A stretch of DNA of 34,659 nt from Chondrus crispus (lineage: Eukaryota; Rhodophyta; Florideophyceae; Gigartinales; Gigartinaceae): assembly GCF_000350225.1 (NCBI RefSeq), contig NW_005179274.1, positions 47,302-81,960 on the forward strand, read 5' to 3'. The notes under the pieces were generated by a model that was given only the letters and a program-made list of their open reading frames with translations, did not search any database and was not told the origin of the DNA. Of this stretch, positions 26,770 through 34,659 are shown piece after piece. A program made the position numbers and the translations under genes. Each line of letters opens with the position of its first letter. The stretch's first letter is position 1.

Positions 26770-28410
26770 TCACTCCCTGCCTGTGTCAAATTGCCTATCC
26801 TGTAGTTCTGCAGAAACCTCTTCCTCAGATTTTTCAACCTCTTCGTGCTCACTTGCCTCACCATTCAATAGCTTCCCTGCTCCTTCCCCGAAATCTAGTC
26901 CTGCTAACTTCGCTTTCAGACCCCCTAGACGCTCCGCCATCTCCGTGTAGCTGCTCCAATTTGAGCCGAGCAACTTCCGTGTACTACTTAAAGCATACAT
27001 GTCGATTACTGCGTATTTCACGCACTCGGAATCCCTATCGTCACATGTTCGATTTGTGCTTAGAATTCTTCCCGGAAAGAGTGCTTCCATCCGCGGAATT
27101 ACTTCCCATGTGTCTGTTGCGATATAAAACTGACTATCTTTGTCCTCTTCCCGAATAATGCGCTTCATTTCCGAAACAAAATTTCTGTAGGAACTCTGCG
27201 AGCGCCAGTGTTCCATTGTCGTAGCCGCATCTGACCCGTACTCTTGGTTGAAATCGACATTTTTGATATCAAAGGTGAGTGTCCTGCTTCGAATATGAAC
27301 GCCAATTGCTGATGAGAGGCCCTCATCTTTGAGTTCTTTCAACCGCTCTGTAACCTTTTGTACTGGTTGCAATTTTCTCAATTCCTCATTATCAGCATCC
27401 CACCATGTATATTCCGGCGCCTCCAGAATGTAGGCTCCTTTGTAATATATATGCTTGCTCTTTTCGTTGACAATGAGTTCCCCTTTGACTGCCTTTGGTT
27501 CCATCTCCATGTAGTTGTAAAAGAGGAAGTGATTCCAAGAGTGGTCGTACTTGTGATGATCATGAAGCGGCCAGGTAGGTATAAACTTTTTCAGAACCAC
27601 CATGTCTGATGTGTTGAAGAGAGCGTTGAAGTCAGCTGCAATATGGGCGTCAGATTCCCATACCACGACAGGAATACGATTACTGGTCCTTGCGAATGCC
27701 AGGGCACTCCCCAGAGCTTGCAATCGATTTCCCAGGCCATACATGCAATGAATGAAAAGTATCCTCGCCTCTGCTGGCAATCTCGAGATATCCTCTGTCC
27801 CATTATCTGCGGCCTTCACCGAGCTCCTTTGAAAATCTAAGTCACTTTGGAGATGCAAAAGCTTACGTAACAAAAGCTCCTTGTTTTCTGAGTCTGTTGA
27901 CTCCAAAATATCCCAGGGAACATGAAAGTCGTCAGCGAGCCGCCTACCCAGAGCTAGAGCCCATGACTCTTCATACAAGTCGTTGTCAAGTTGTCTTCTT
28001 AAAGATTTCGGAACGTGTTCAGCTTCTAGCTCGAAGTAGCCTTTTCCATCACGATCTACAACCTGGTACTGAGATGAGCCATGTCCTTCCGAGTCATTCT
28101 TCGACCAGGGCGGCAATCTTTCAAGTAGAAGTTGGTTCAGGTCAATTTGCACTTGTGCAAATTTGACTCCTTTCTGTGCTCGTTTACCATCATCGTGAGA
28201 GATGTGGTTAACGTGATCGTAGCTGACGTTTAACTTTTGAACGTTGCATGCAGCCAACCGTGTGTAGAGATCCTCGTCATCCCATCCATACGTTTGTATT
28301 CTTTCATCATATCCTCCTACATCCCAAAACACTTTCCGTTTCAGAATCATGGCCCCATTCAAATGAATTTCGTTTTCGTTACGGGCCATTTTCCAATTTC
28401 TAGAGTAGAA
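26770..28410 (-). CDS. Two-domain glycosyltransferase: GT2-type C-terminal part plus fucosyltransferase/NodZ-like domain, 5'-truncated
   Basis: The minus-strand frame is open for 579 codons to TAG at 26770, but the upstream edge has no ATG and the first 35 or so codons lie in an unrelated GC-rich block. Authentic sequence starts at about NWKMARNENEIHLNGAMILK. It continues with VGGYDERI and YGWDDEDLYTRL, the acceptor/metal-site region of GT2/GT7-like enzymes. After a linker, a second domain begins ILFIHCMYGLGNRLQALGSA (a nucleotide-sugar loop of the O-fucosyl/NodZ type). It continues with IGVHIRSRT and FYIATDTWEV, and ends DMYALSSTRKLLGSNWSSYTEMA, all features of GT23/NodZ-like folds. Both halves would act in the Golgi on cell-wall or extracellular glycans. 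The nucleotide-binding half of the first domain and any membrane anchor are missing. The tail is acidic (EASEHEEVEKSEEE). Substrate is unknown. Confidence 0.7.
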   Translation of the reverse strand, partial: FYSRNWKMARNENEIHLNGAMILKRKVFWDVGGYDERIQTYGWDDEDLYTRLAACNVQKLNVSYDHVNHISHDDGKRAQKGVKFAQVQIDLNQLLLERLPPWSKNDSEGHGSSQYQVVDRDGKGYFELEAEHVPKSLRRQLDNDLYEESWALALGRRLADDFHVPWDILESTDSENKELLLRKLLHLQSDLDFQRSSVKAADNGTEDISRLPAEARILFIHCMYGLGNRLQALGSALAFARTSNRIPVVVWESDAHIAADFNALFNTSDMVVLKKFIPTWPLHDHHKYDHSWNHFLFYNYMEMEPKAVKGELIVNEKSKHIYYKGAYILEAPEYTWWDADNEELRKLQPVQKVTERLKELKDEGLSSAIGVHIRSRTLTFDIKNVDFNQEYGSDAATTMEHWRSQSSYRNFVSEMKRIIREEDKDSQFYIATDTWEVIPRMEALFPGRILSTNRTCDDRDSECVKYAVIDMYALSSTRKLLGSNWSSYTEMAERLGGLKAKLAGLDFGEGAGKLLNGEASEHEEVEKSEEEVSAELQDRQFDTGRE

Positions 28411-28788
28411 ACCGGGGAGACGAAGGGAAACCATAGGCCGCACGGGGCTCGGGCTGGGGCAGAAAGACCGCGCAGGTCGCCGGCCGAGGGCGCGAAGGGA
28501 AAATGGCACGAGGAGGTGGCTACCGGTGGGGCAAGGGGAAGCTGGATCGAAGGGGAAATTACGGGAGGGAGGGTTGGGGATAGCTGACTCATCCCGGGGA
28601 ACGTGTACTTAAGAAGCCATCCCCGAAGATAGGAAGGGGGAGGCAGCAGACTTGTGAGGAGTAAAATAATACGGGTGGATTCCCGTCATTACAGGTCGCT
28701 CGGTGCCCCGCGGCAGAATTGCCGCAACAGCACCCCTCAATATACTTTCCTCGCGTCTTTCGCGCTCACAATGTCAAGAATGACAAGC
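28411..28788. other. GC/purine-rich block at the broken 5' end of the glycosyltransferase gene
   Basis: The plus strand from about 28411 to 28640 is strikingly G- and A-rich and unlike both neighbours. CGTGTACTTAAGAAGCC near 28600 could be a promoter-like box, and CGTCATTACA followed by GGTCGCTCGG near 28690 looks like an LTR end with a leader. No start, mate or duplication was found, so an inserted LTR fragment is only a suspicion. Confidence 0.3.
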
Positions 28789-28824
28789 ACCTCTAGCTAT
28801 GGCACTATTGGGGGGATGGCACTA
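28789..28824. repeat. 36-bp direct repeat, left copy (right copy 29408-29443)
   Basis: The sequence starting ACCTCTAGCTATGGCACTAT and ending GGATGGCACTA is identical at 29408-29443. The pair encloses module B and module A copy 2. Confidence 0.95.
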
Positions 28825-28924
28825 TACAAAAGAGGCTCAAATACATATATTTGGGGACAAAGCACACTGCTAACACAAACACAACAAAGCCTGTATAACA
28901 CAACTAAATAACTTCATCCTTTGA

Positions 28925-29040
28925 GTACTGAACCATGCCGGATGATACACGTGAGCGTATGATAACCTGTGCCAGAGGGTGAACCATAGCACTATATAGA
29001 GGGAAGCACTACTAAAGTAGGCACTATTGAGCGACCCCCC
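28925..29040 (+). repeat. Module B, copy 2
   Basis: Nearly identical to 23890-24008, starting GTACTGAACCATGCCGG and ending GCGACCCCCC. Here it precedes module A rather than following it. Confidence 0.92.
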
Positions 29041-29046
29041 TGTAAT

Positions 29047-29372
29047 ATGTAATGGCTGTCGCACGACAAGATTTACAAAAGCTGTATGGCTGGCCAGCCA
29101 TACTGGAACTAGATTAATTTTTGTTACTTTTTTAGAGGTTGATTCTAGTATGGGTGGCCACCCATACAGCTTTTGTAGATCTTGTCGCGCGACAAACACA
29201 TCACACGTGTGGACCCAAATGCAATGTATTACACGTGTGGATCGATATGCAATGTTTTACACGTGGCAACCAAAATGCAATGTATTACACGTGGTGACCA
29301 AAACGCAATGTTTTACACGCGGCGACAAGCTGGTGGATGATGACTGGCCGATTATGATACGAAATCGTATAC
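29047..29372. repeat. Module A, copy 2 (138-bp hairpin 29057-29194 plus 28-bp repeats)
   Basis: Nearly identical to 23561-23885. The hairpin is the same length. The left terminus reads TGTCGCACGACA, one base off the perfect palindrome of copy 1. The 28-bp repeats start at 29204. Confidence 0.93.
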
Positions 29373-29407
29373 AGTGCCTCCTACGATATAGTGCTATAGC
29401 GTGACAT

Positions 29408-29443
29408 ACCTCTAGCTATGGCACTATTGGGGGGATGGCACTA
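29408..29443. repeat. 36-bp direct repeat, right copy
   Basis: Identical to 28789-28824. Confidence 0.95.
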
Positions 29444-29454
29444 AATCCCTGTGC

Positions 29455-29850
29455 TCCGGTTTGTGACGATTTAGGGCGTCACAAAAAGTGAGACGATTTG
29501 TGTCACGATTTGTGAGAGTTTTGCTCTTTTCGCCGCCGTCATCTCATTCGTCTCACTCCATCATCTTATTCGTCACACATGGTTTGTGAATATTTGTTGA
29601 ATTGTAGCACTTTTTGAGAACGCTTTGTGATCATCACAAAAATCGTCTCAAACATCACACATTTTCGTGAATCTTTTGTGATGGTTTTGTGAGACGCATC
29701 TCAAAACTCTGAAACGTCAACCTCGAAATCAAAACTCTCACACTGACAATGTGCATTTTGTGATGGCAGTGTGCATTTTGTGATGGCTTCGTGTGAGTTG
29801 TGTGAGGGAATCACGAAGATCACATATGAAAGTGTTTGTTTATTCACAAG
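29455..29850. repeat. TGTGA/TCACA-rich block
   Basis: About seventeen copies of TGTGA or its complement occur in 400 bp, together with CGTCTCA/TGAGACG copies. There is a palindromic TTTGTGATCATCACAAA and a 22-bp tandem duplication containing GTGCATTTTGTGATGGC. No coding. It may be subterminal transposase-binding repeats or a regulator-binding array. Confidence 0.6.
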
Positions 29851-30078
29851 GTGCACCTGAGCCGATAATACATCACCTTACTCGGCCAGGACCGCTCGTA
29901 AAGTAGACAAGGACCCCTAAAGTAGAATTAGTCATCCTACTGCCATTGGTCTCATTGTTTGAGAAAATTAACGGTGGCAAGATATTGACTAAGCAACCAT
30001 CACTTCCTTTAGAATTCCATAATGCCTAGCTGGACAATAAATGGAGTGCATACCACCGATTGCACAAATAGTTGGATA
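29851..30078. other. Short spacer, nothing recognised
   Basis: No gene, RNA or repeat could be supported here. Confidence 0.5.
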
Positions 30079-30335
30079 AACCTCTCTGTCTCTCCCTATA
30101 TATCTCTCTGTCTGTCTCTGTCTCTGTCTCTGTCTCTGTCTCTGTCTCTCTCTATGTTTATACCCATCTGTCTATGTGTTTATTCAATTCTTTATGTATG
30201 TGACCATCTATCTATGTGTGTGTCCATCTCTCTATATTTGTGTCCATCTCTCTTCCTTGTATCCCTCTCTCTCTCTATCCCTCTCTCTCCGCCTCTCTGG
30301 CTGCATCTCCTCTTCCCTCTATCTCTTTATGTAAA
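30079..30335. repeat. CT-rich microsatellite with (TCTGTC)n core
   Basis: Six TCTGTC-type units in tandem (about 30106-30150) are followed by degenerate CTATCTATGTGTG and CTCTCTCT runs. The whole stretch is pyrimidine-rich on the plus strand. Confidence 0.9.
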
Positions 30336-30568
30336 CAAGTGTCTTTAAAAAGATTTTTGGGGTTTCCTTCCCTATACTCTATATTGTAATCCCATTTTCT
30401 CTGCAGTATTCGTGACGGTGCGTTGTTGTCGTACGAAAGCGACGCTTTTTCAGTGACTGGGTCGGACACGAATTGTCGGCACTTATAACTACTTGTTTTT
30501 CTATGAGAGGTGGACGTTGAAAAAGGTGGTTGTGAAGTGGGTTGCGTCCTGTGATCAGTGGGAATTTA
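30336..30568. other. Spacer, no gene recognised
   Basis: It lies between the microsatellite and the third copy of the palindromic repeat. Short frames only. Confidence 0.4.
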
Positions 30569-30669
30569 TGATCAGTGGCCACTGATCACAGGCCGGCAGG
30601 GGGTGTCGTACGACACCGTCATTGCTGTATAAAATTGCAAAATATTGATGCAAATTTTGAGAGTTAGGA
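30569..30669. repeat. Third copy of the TATAAAATT / GATCAGTGGCCACTGATC repeat
   Basis: It matches 22330-22432 along about 100 bp in the same orientation, including GGCCGGCAGGGGGTGTCGT and CAAATTTTGAGAGTTAGGA. It abuts the truncated 3' end of the gypsy pol fragment. Confidence 0.88.
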
Positions 30670-32867
30670 AGTTCCGTATCCGCTTGTCAAAATCGCGTTT
30701 GTATCGGCTCTGGCCGGCCAGCAGATTTTTGCTGGCTGTCGACATCAGGCTGCGTAACCACGCTAGGAAGCGGAACTTGAATTGCGCCCGTGAGGCGGAA
30801 GGATCCAACAACGGGGTTTGTTGTAGAGACAACGGACTCGGGGTCCGGGATAACACCAGGGCAAAAGGCTTCATGCCAATCATCCTGTTCAACGTGCAGT
30901 TGTAGCCGTAGGTGAGGGCGTCCGTGTACTGATCCCAGTCACGTTGGTTATCGGCGAGGTAGTGCCGGAGGGTTGAGACCAACGTTCTGTTGAATCTCTC
31001 CACCTGCCCATTTGTCTGGGGGTGATATGCTGTCGTGAACACACTCTCAATCGAGAGGATTTTGCACACCGCAAGGAAGAACCTTGAGGTGAACTGGCTC
31101 CCATTATCTGAGAGGAGTTTCACTGGGGCTCCGTAAACGAATACCCAGTGTGATATGAACGCCTGTGCAACGGTTTCGGCGGTGATCTTCCGTAAAGGTA
31201 CTGTACGGGTTAACTTGGAGTAACGATCCGTCATCACCAAGAGGTAGCGGTTCCCTCTTGGTGTTCGGGGAAGTTCTTCAAGGATATCAATTGCGATATA
31301 CTCCAAGGGCCCTGATGGAGGGAAGGTCTTCAACTCCGAGTTGTGTTTACGCAACTTAATGCGGGCCTTGGCACAATCGGGACACATCCGTACTGTGGAA
31401 TAAGAATCGACCGACATGCTCGGCCAATAATACCGCTGCTGGAGCGTGTAAAACAAGCGCCGACCTCCAGGGTGACCTGAGGTGGCGGGGTAATGGGACA
31501 AATACAACACCTTCTCGCGGAGGGTTGTTGGTACGACGATCTGTTCAACACCGTCAAGGTGGGCTTTCCGACAGATTAAACCTTCTGAGTTGACGAAGAA
31601 CCGTGACAAACGAAGTTGGGCGGACCCCTCCCCCTTCTCAAGACGGGAAGCCACCTCCTTGCACAGGGGGTCGGAGGCTTGTTCACGCGAGAAATCGTCG
31701 TGTGTTAATGCGGCCAGTGAGGCCGGGGGTTCCAAGGCGTAACAGCCGGTCGTGGTATCGACATCTGTGTCGTCGAACTTATCCTCTGTGTGCAGAGTAT
31801 CATCCTCCAAATCTATGACGGAGTAACATGGGATATCCTCGTCAATCGGGACGGTGGTACCCCTCGTGGAGGGCATACGACTTAACGCGTCGGCCAGACA
31901 ATTCTTGATACCCTTCACGTAGGTAACGTCGAAGTCATATTCGGCAAGGCGCAAGCGCCACCGGTCAAGTCGACCACTCGCGTCGACGAGGTTCATAAGC
32001 CACCTGAGAGAATGGTGATCGGTGTTAACCGTAAACCGCTCGCGTTCCAAGTATGGACGCAGCGTTTGGATCGCCCATACGATGGCGAGGCATTCTTTCT
32101 CGGTTGTCGAGTAATTCTGTTCCGCTGACGCTAGCATGCGGGACCAATACCCGACAGGGTATCGGTTTCCATCCTCATGGGTCTGTAACAAGGTACAGCC
32201 CAGTTGAGCATCAGACGCATCGGTATCGAGCGAGTACGGTAACCCGAGGCGAGGAAGCTTCGACACCGGGGGGGATATTAGACACGCCTTCAGCGTATCG
32301 AAGGCCGTGGTTCGATCGTCATCGAAGACCGGAAGTAGATCGGGTTCTCCCTTGCGGAGCATCGCCGTAAGAGGCGCCGCTATTTTAGCGAAGTGATCGA
32401 CAAAACGTCGGTAGACATTACACATCCCCAAGAACGAGCAGAGCTCGGTCTGGGTCCGTGGAGGCGTCGCTTCGGAGAGCGCTTTGACAATCTTCGGGTG
32501 AACTTGTAGTTCCCCCGGGCGAATGATATGACCCAGGTACTCCACGGAGTCCTGAAAAAACGTACACTTTTTGAGCTTAAGTGACAATCCCTTCTGCTGT
32601 AGAGCATGGAGTATAACCTCCACATCCTTGAGATGGGAGTCCTGGTCCTTGGAGAAAATTATAATATCATCCAAATAAATCAAGCAACTCTTCCAGCTGT
32701 AGCTGGAGAGGAGAATAACCAACATTCTTTGAAATGTAGCCGGGGCGTTCATCAACCCGAAGGGCATTCGATTGAACTGGTACGTCCCGGCATGACACGT
32801 AAACGTGGTTTTGGCCCTATCCTCCTTGGCAACTGGAATTTGCCAGTACCCGGAGTTACAGTCTAGT
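30670..32867 (-). CDS. pol: gypsy Pol fragment: RT (C-terminal part), RNase H, integrase; uninterrupted but truncated at both ends
   Basis: On the minus strand, coding begins within RT at LDCNSGYWQIPVAKED, right at the junction with the LTR element (32868), and runs about 730 codons with no stop. RT shows MPFGLMNAPATFQRM and YLDD. RNase H shows SLDTDASDAQLG, TEKECLAIVW and NTDHHSLRW. Integrase has the HHCC finger (HYPATSGHPG to CPDC) and DDE in AIDIL, SDNGSQF and NGQVERFN. Family similarity to the complete gypsy element is clear, but the two differ throughout, so they are separate lineages. The C-terminal end fades at KRDFDKRIRNF, where the palindromic repeat at 30669 takes over; the chromodomain region, if any, is lost. 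The N-terminal part may lie beyond the right edge of the window if the LTR element is a simple nested insertion. Confidence 0.93.
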
Positions 32868-33500
32868 TGTAGTGCAACGCCGAGTTCGGCGAACTACTCC
32901 GCGAGTTCGGGCGCGGTGGGTAGCGACGCAGTATGACTGCGGTAGTGGTAGAGTGGAGACAAGCTCCGAAAGTACCCCGGACTGACCGGACTGTAGACAG
33001 CCAGTAGGGCGGATAGGGATAGGAGGGGAAGTAAAGGGAGCTGTTGGTGAAGTCAGCGTACACTCGCGCTTGGCGCCTATACCGTCGGTGAGTTCACCGT
33101 GCAATATTAGGGGGCACTGAGCTGTAGAGGCCGGACTTGGTTGGGTTTACTAGGGTGGTGCTACCGTACTACCCTATATACTAATGGAGTGCCGGATTGA
33201 GGTCGCGGTGGTCCGCACACGTACACGTGTCGAGGGGCGCCGACGGCGGCGTGTCTATCATACTACTGTCAGGGAAGGGTCTGTAAGCTCTGTAATGTCA
33301 GCACGGAGGACAGCGGTACCTCCGCGAGGATTCCGCCCACACGTGTACACGCGAGCCCAAAAATTGCAATTTTTGGATTGCCAGCAATGCCATGCGGCAT
33401 GGACGCGTTGCGCCACATATCCCCCCCGTTAAGAGTGGAGGCTGCCGGTGTCCACTGTACTCGTGCGCTTGCACTTCTTCCTTTTCTTCCATCTTCCACA
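32868..33500. repeat. LTR of a second GC-rich LTR element, cutting the gypsy RT gene
   Basis: The left edge is sharp: RT coding ends and TGTAGTGCAACG begins, sharing ten bases with the nested element at 9341. TATATA occurs near 33175. The right edge is unclear. TTCCACA at 33500 resembles the end of the 670-bp LTRs and would put TGGTACTCTTCG (33516), the same ten bases as the other candidate primer site, just downstream. Alternatively the LTR ends TTGCA at 33473, next to a pyrimidine run (33474-33497) that would be a polypurine tract of a minus-strand element. The far end is outside the window. Confidence 0.65.
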
Positions 33501-33515
33501 TTGCAGGGATTTCCC

Positions 33516-33527
33516 TGGTACTCTTCG
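33516..33527 (+). other. Candidate primer binding site of the right-hand LTR element
   Basis: TGGTACTCTTCG shares TGGTACTCTT with the site after the 5' LTR at 4481. It is 10-15 bp from the plausible LTR ends, a longer gap than usual. If the element is in fact on the minus strand, this match is coincidental. Confidence 0.35.
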
Positions 33528-33575
33528 TTCACGCTCACAGGCGTACTGTATCATCGAGGTATTCCTCGCAGCATC

Positions 33576-34659
33576 ATGGCAAGCGACAACGCCACTCCGG
33601 CGGCGCCCAAAACGTTTCCACCGCCTGCCGCATATTCGGGGAAGTCTCCGCGAGACGATCCGCGGTTATTCGCCAGCGCTCCGTGGTTCGACCGCGATTA
33701 CTTCCGCGAACATGATCTCATCGCGCCGTACGTGACTGCGTTTCATCTACCCGGGGAACTCCCCGTTCACGTTCTCGACACTCCCGATTGGCGTCTTCGA
33801 GGGGCCATCCCCGCGCACTATCTTTTCACGCGATCGGGGGGAAGTCCTGAGAAAACCCGCGAAGAATGGGTGCGCCTCTGCTATCGGAGAATGACGCGGA
33901 CCATCGGCCGAGAACTCGTCCCGTCGGATCACGGCGTTGATATCGCGGTATACCGCACGGACGGAGAGCGCGATTACGTGGCTCGCCTCGCGGCGATTCG
34001 CACGGACAGTAGCTGGCGCGGTTTCGAACCTCAAGGGCGCCAGGCTGCGTTGCTCTTCGACGTCCAACTTCGCGCGGAATTCCGCTATCTTCGCAAGCGC
34101 AGCAACTCCGCGTTCTGGGACAAGATTCGCTTCGAACGTCGTGCTCGTTGCCGACACAATGTCTTGGTCCCGTATCAAAATGTCGAGGTAGACCTCATGA
34201 GAGCCACTTACCGTTATCGGTGCTATGTGAAACTCCCGCATCAATGGGCGCAGGTTGAAGTCTGCGAAGGTTTCATTTCGGAGCTGTCTCCGGTCGTCAG
34301 CTACCTGGGGTCTGAGATCATCAGCGACCCCGGGAGCGGGTTATGGACGGTGGTGTACACCGAGTTCGTCGCCAAAGTTGCAGTGAACTGGCTTTGGGAA
34401 ATGTATGACACCTACCGAATGTGGTGGCTTTCCCCGAAAACGAGGCAACTCCTCGACCAGCTCGATCTGCGCAACGTACTTGGTGGCGACGATAATCACG
34501 ACGAGTTCCGTCATCTTTTGGTGATACTCAAAGACATTGGTTGGGATGATCCCAGTATGGTTCCTTTGAGCAACAACAAGCGGAGCAATCTCCGTCGCAA
34601 CTTTTCGCCAGGGCGTCGGCATCCGAAGTGCGGGGATTTTATATGGTTTAACCCCTGGA
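33576..34659 (+). CDS. Open ORF of the right-hand LTR element, homologous to the antisense ORF at 11296-13788 (partial)
   Basis: ATG 33576 opens 361 codons with no stop to the window edge, so the C-terminus is missing. Codons are GC-rich like the surrounding element. The start is Ala/Pro-rich (MASDNATPAAPKTFPPP), followed by a globular Trp/Arg-rich protein. By eye it aligns with the central domain of the gypsy antisense ORF. DGERDY (130-134) matches EGEEKY. LPHQW (220-224) matches LPPNW with Glu at +8 and +11 and Tyr at +23 in both. WWLSP (283) to DFIWF (354) matches FFTKC to DFVWF with almost equal spacing. No known domain is recognised, and no RT, protease, zinc knuckle or transmembrane segment is seen. 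It is either the first ORF of a plus-strand element or the antisense ORF of a minus-strand one. Confidence 0.8.
   Translation, partial: MASDNATPAAPKTFPPPAAYSGKSPRDDPRLFASAPWFDRDYFREHDLIAPYVTAFHLPGELPVHVLDTPDWRLRGAIPAHYLFTRSGGSPEKTREEWVRLCYRRMTRTIGRELVPSDHGVDIAVYRTDGERDYVARLAAIRTDSSWRGFEPQGRQAALLFDVQLRAEFRYLRKRSNSAFWDKIRFERRARCRHNVLVPYQNVEVDLMRATYRYRCYVKLPHQWAQVEVCEGFISELSPVVSYLGSEIISDPGSGLWTVVYTEFVAKVAVNWLWEMYDTYRMWWLSPKTRQLLDQLDLRNVLGGDDNHDEFRHLLVILKDIGWDDPSMVPLSNNKRSNLRRNFSPGRRHPKCGDFIWFNPW

Noticed and set aside
28395..28700. A complete LTR or promoter at the broken glycosyltransferase end
   Set aside because: There is a suggestive CATTACA end and a possible leader, but no matching TG start, second LTR or target duplication.
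30022..30348. 108-codon Ser/Leu-rich frame
   Set aside because: It is a translation of the CT-rich microsatellite.

Overview
The window is eukaryotic nuclear DNA made mostly of nested and decayed transposable elements, with a small island of host-type genes between about 24.3 and 28.4 kb. There are no rRNA or tRNA genes, no bacterial operons and no CRISPR. The mix of a Ty1/copia remnant, chromodomain Ty3/gypsy elements, pogo/Tigger-like transposases and a KDZ/Plavaka-like transposase, plus a CPBP protease, a YjeF_N-like gene and an unusual two-domain glycosyltransferase, fits an alga, most likely a red alga. That assignment is inference, not proof.

Layout. 1-1.8 kb: 3' half of a copia pol with an in-frame stop and a truncated LTR. 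1.8-3.8 kb (minus): pogo-like transposase broken by two stops and at least three frameshifts. 3808-14549: a complete Ty3/gypsy chromovirus with two 670-bp LTRs differing at only two sites and a perfect 5-bp target duplication AGTGG. It was inserted into the 5' flank of the pogo-like element. Inside it are gag, a pol with nonsense codons and no visible protease, a nested 1047-bp solo-LTR-like insertion (9341-10387) that cuts the integrase gene, the integrase C-terminus with a chromodomain, and a large antisense ORF (13788 down to 11296) next to the 3' LTR. 14.6-18.1 kb: low-coding DNA with a 3 x 106-bp and an 11 x 102-bp tandem array. 18150-21956: KDZ-like transposase with two in-frame stops. 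22.3-24.0 kb: small repeats, a second pogo-like fragment and a structured repeat cassette (modules A and B).

24.3-28.4 kb: CPBP-family membrane protease (+), convergent with a frameshifted YjeF_N/EDC3-like gene (-), then a 5'-truncated GT2-type plus GT23/NodZ-like glycosyltransferase (-). 28.8-30.3 kb: a second A/B cassette with the modules in the opposite order, a TGTGA/TCACA-rich block and a CT-rich microsatellite. 30670-32867 (-): an uninterrupted gypsy RT-RNase H-integrase fragment. At 32868 it is cut by another GC-rich LTR element, which carries an open reading frame (33576 to the window end) related to the antisense ORF of the complete gypsy element.

The most interesting observations are: (1) one unrecognised protein family carried by two different LTR elements, antisense beside the 3' LTR in at least one of them; (2) an LTR-like insertion whose target duplication creates intron-like GT...AG boundaries that would restore the integrase reading frame exactly; (3) a nearly new gypsy insertion whose genes are already dead, suggesting mobilisation in trans; and (4) a palindrome-rich cassette present in two circularly permuted arrangements.
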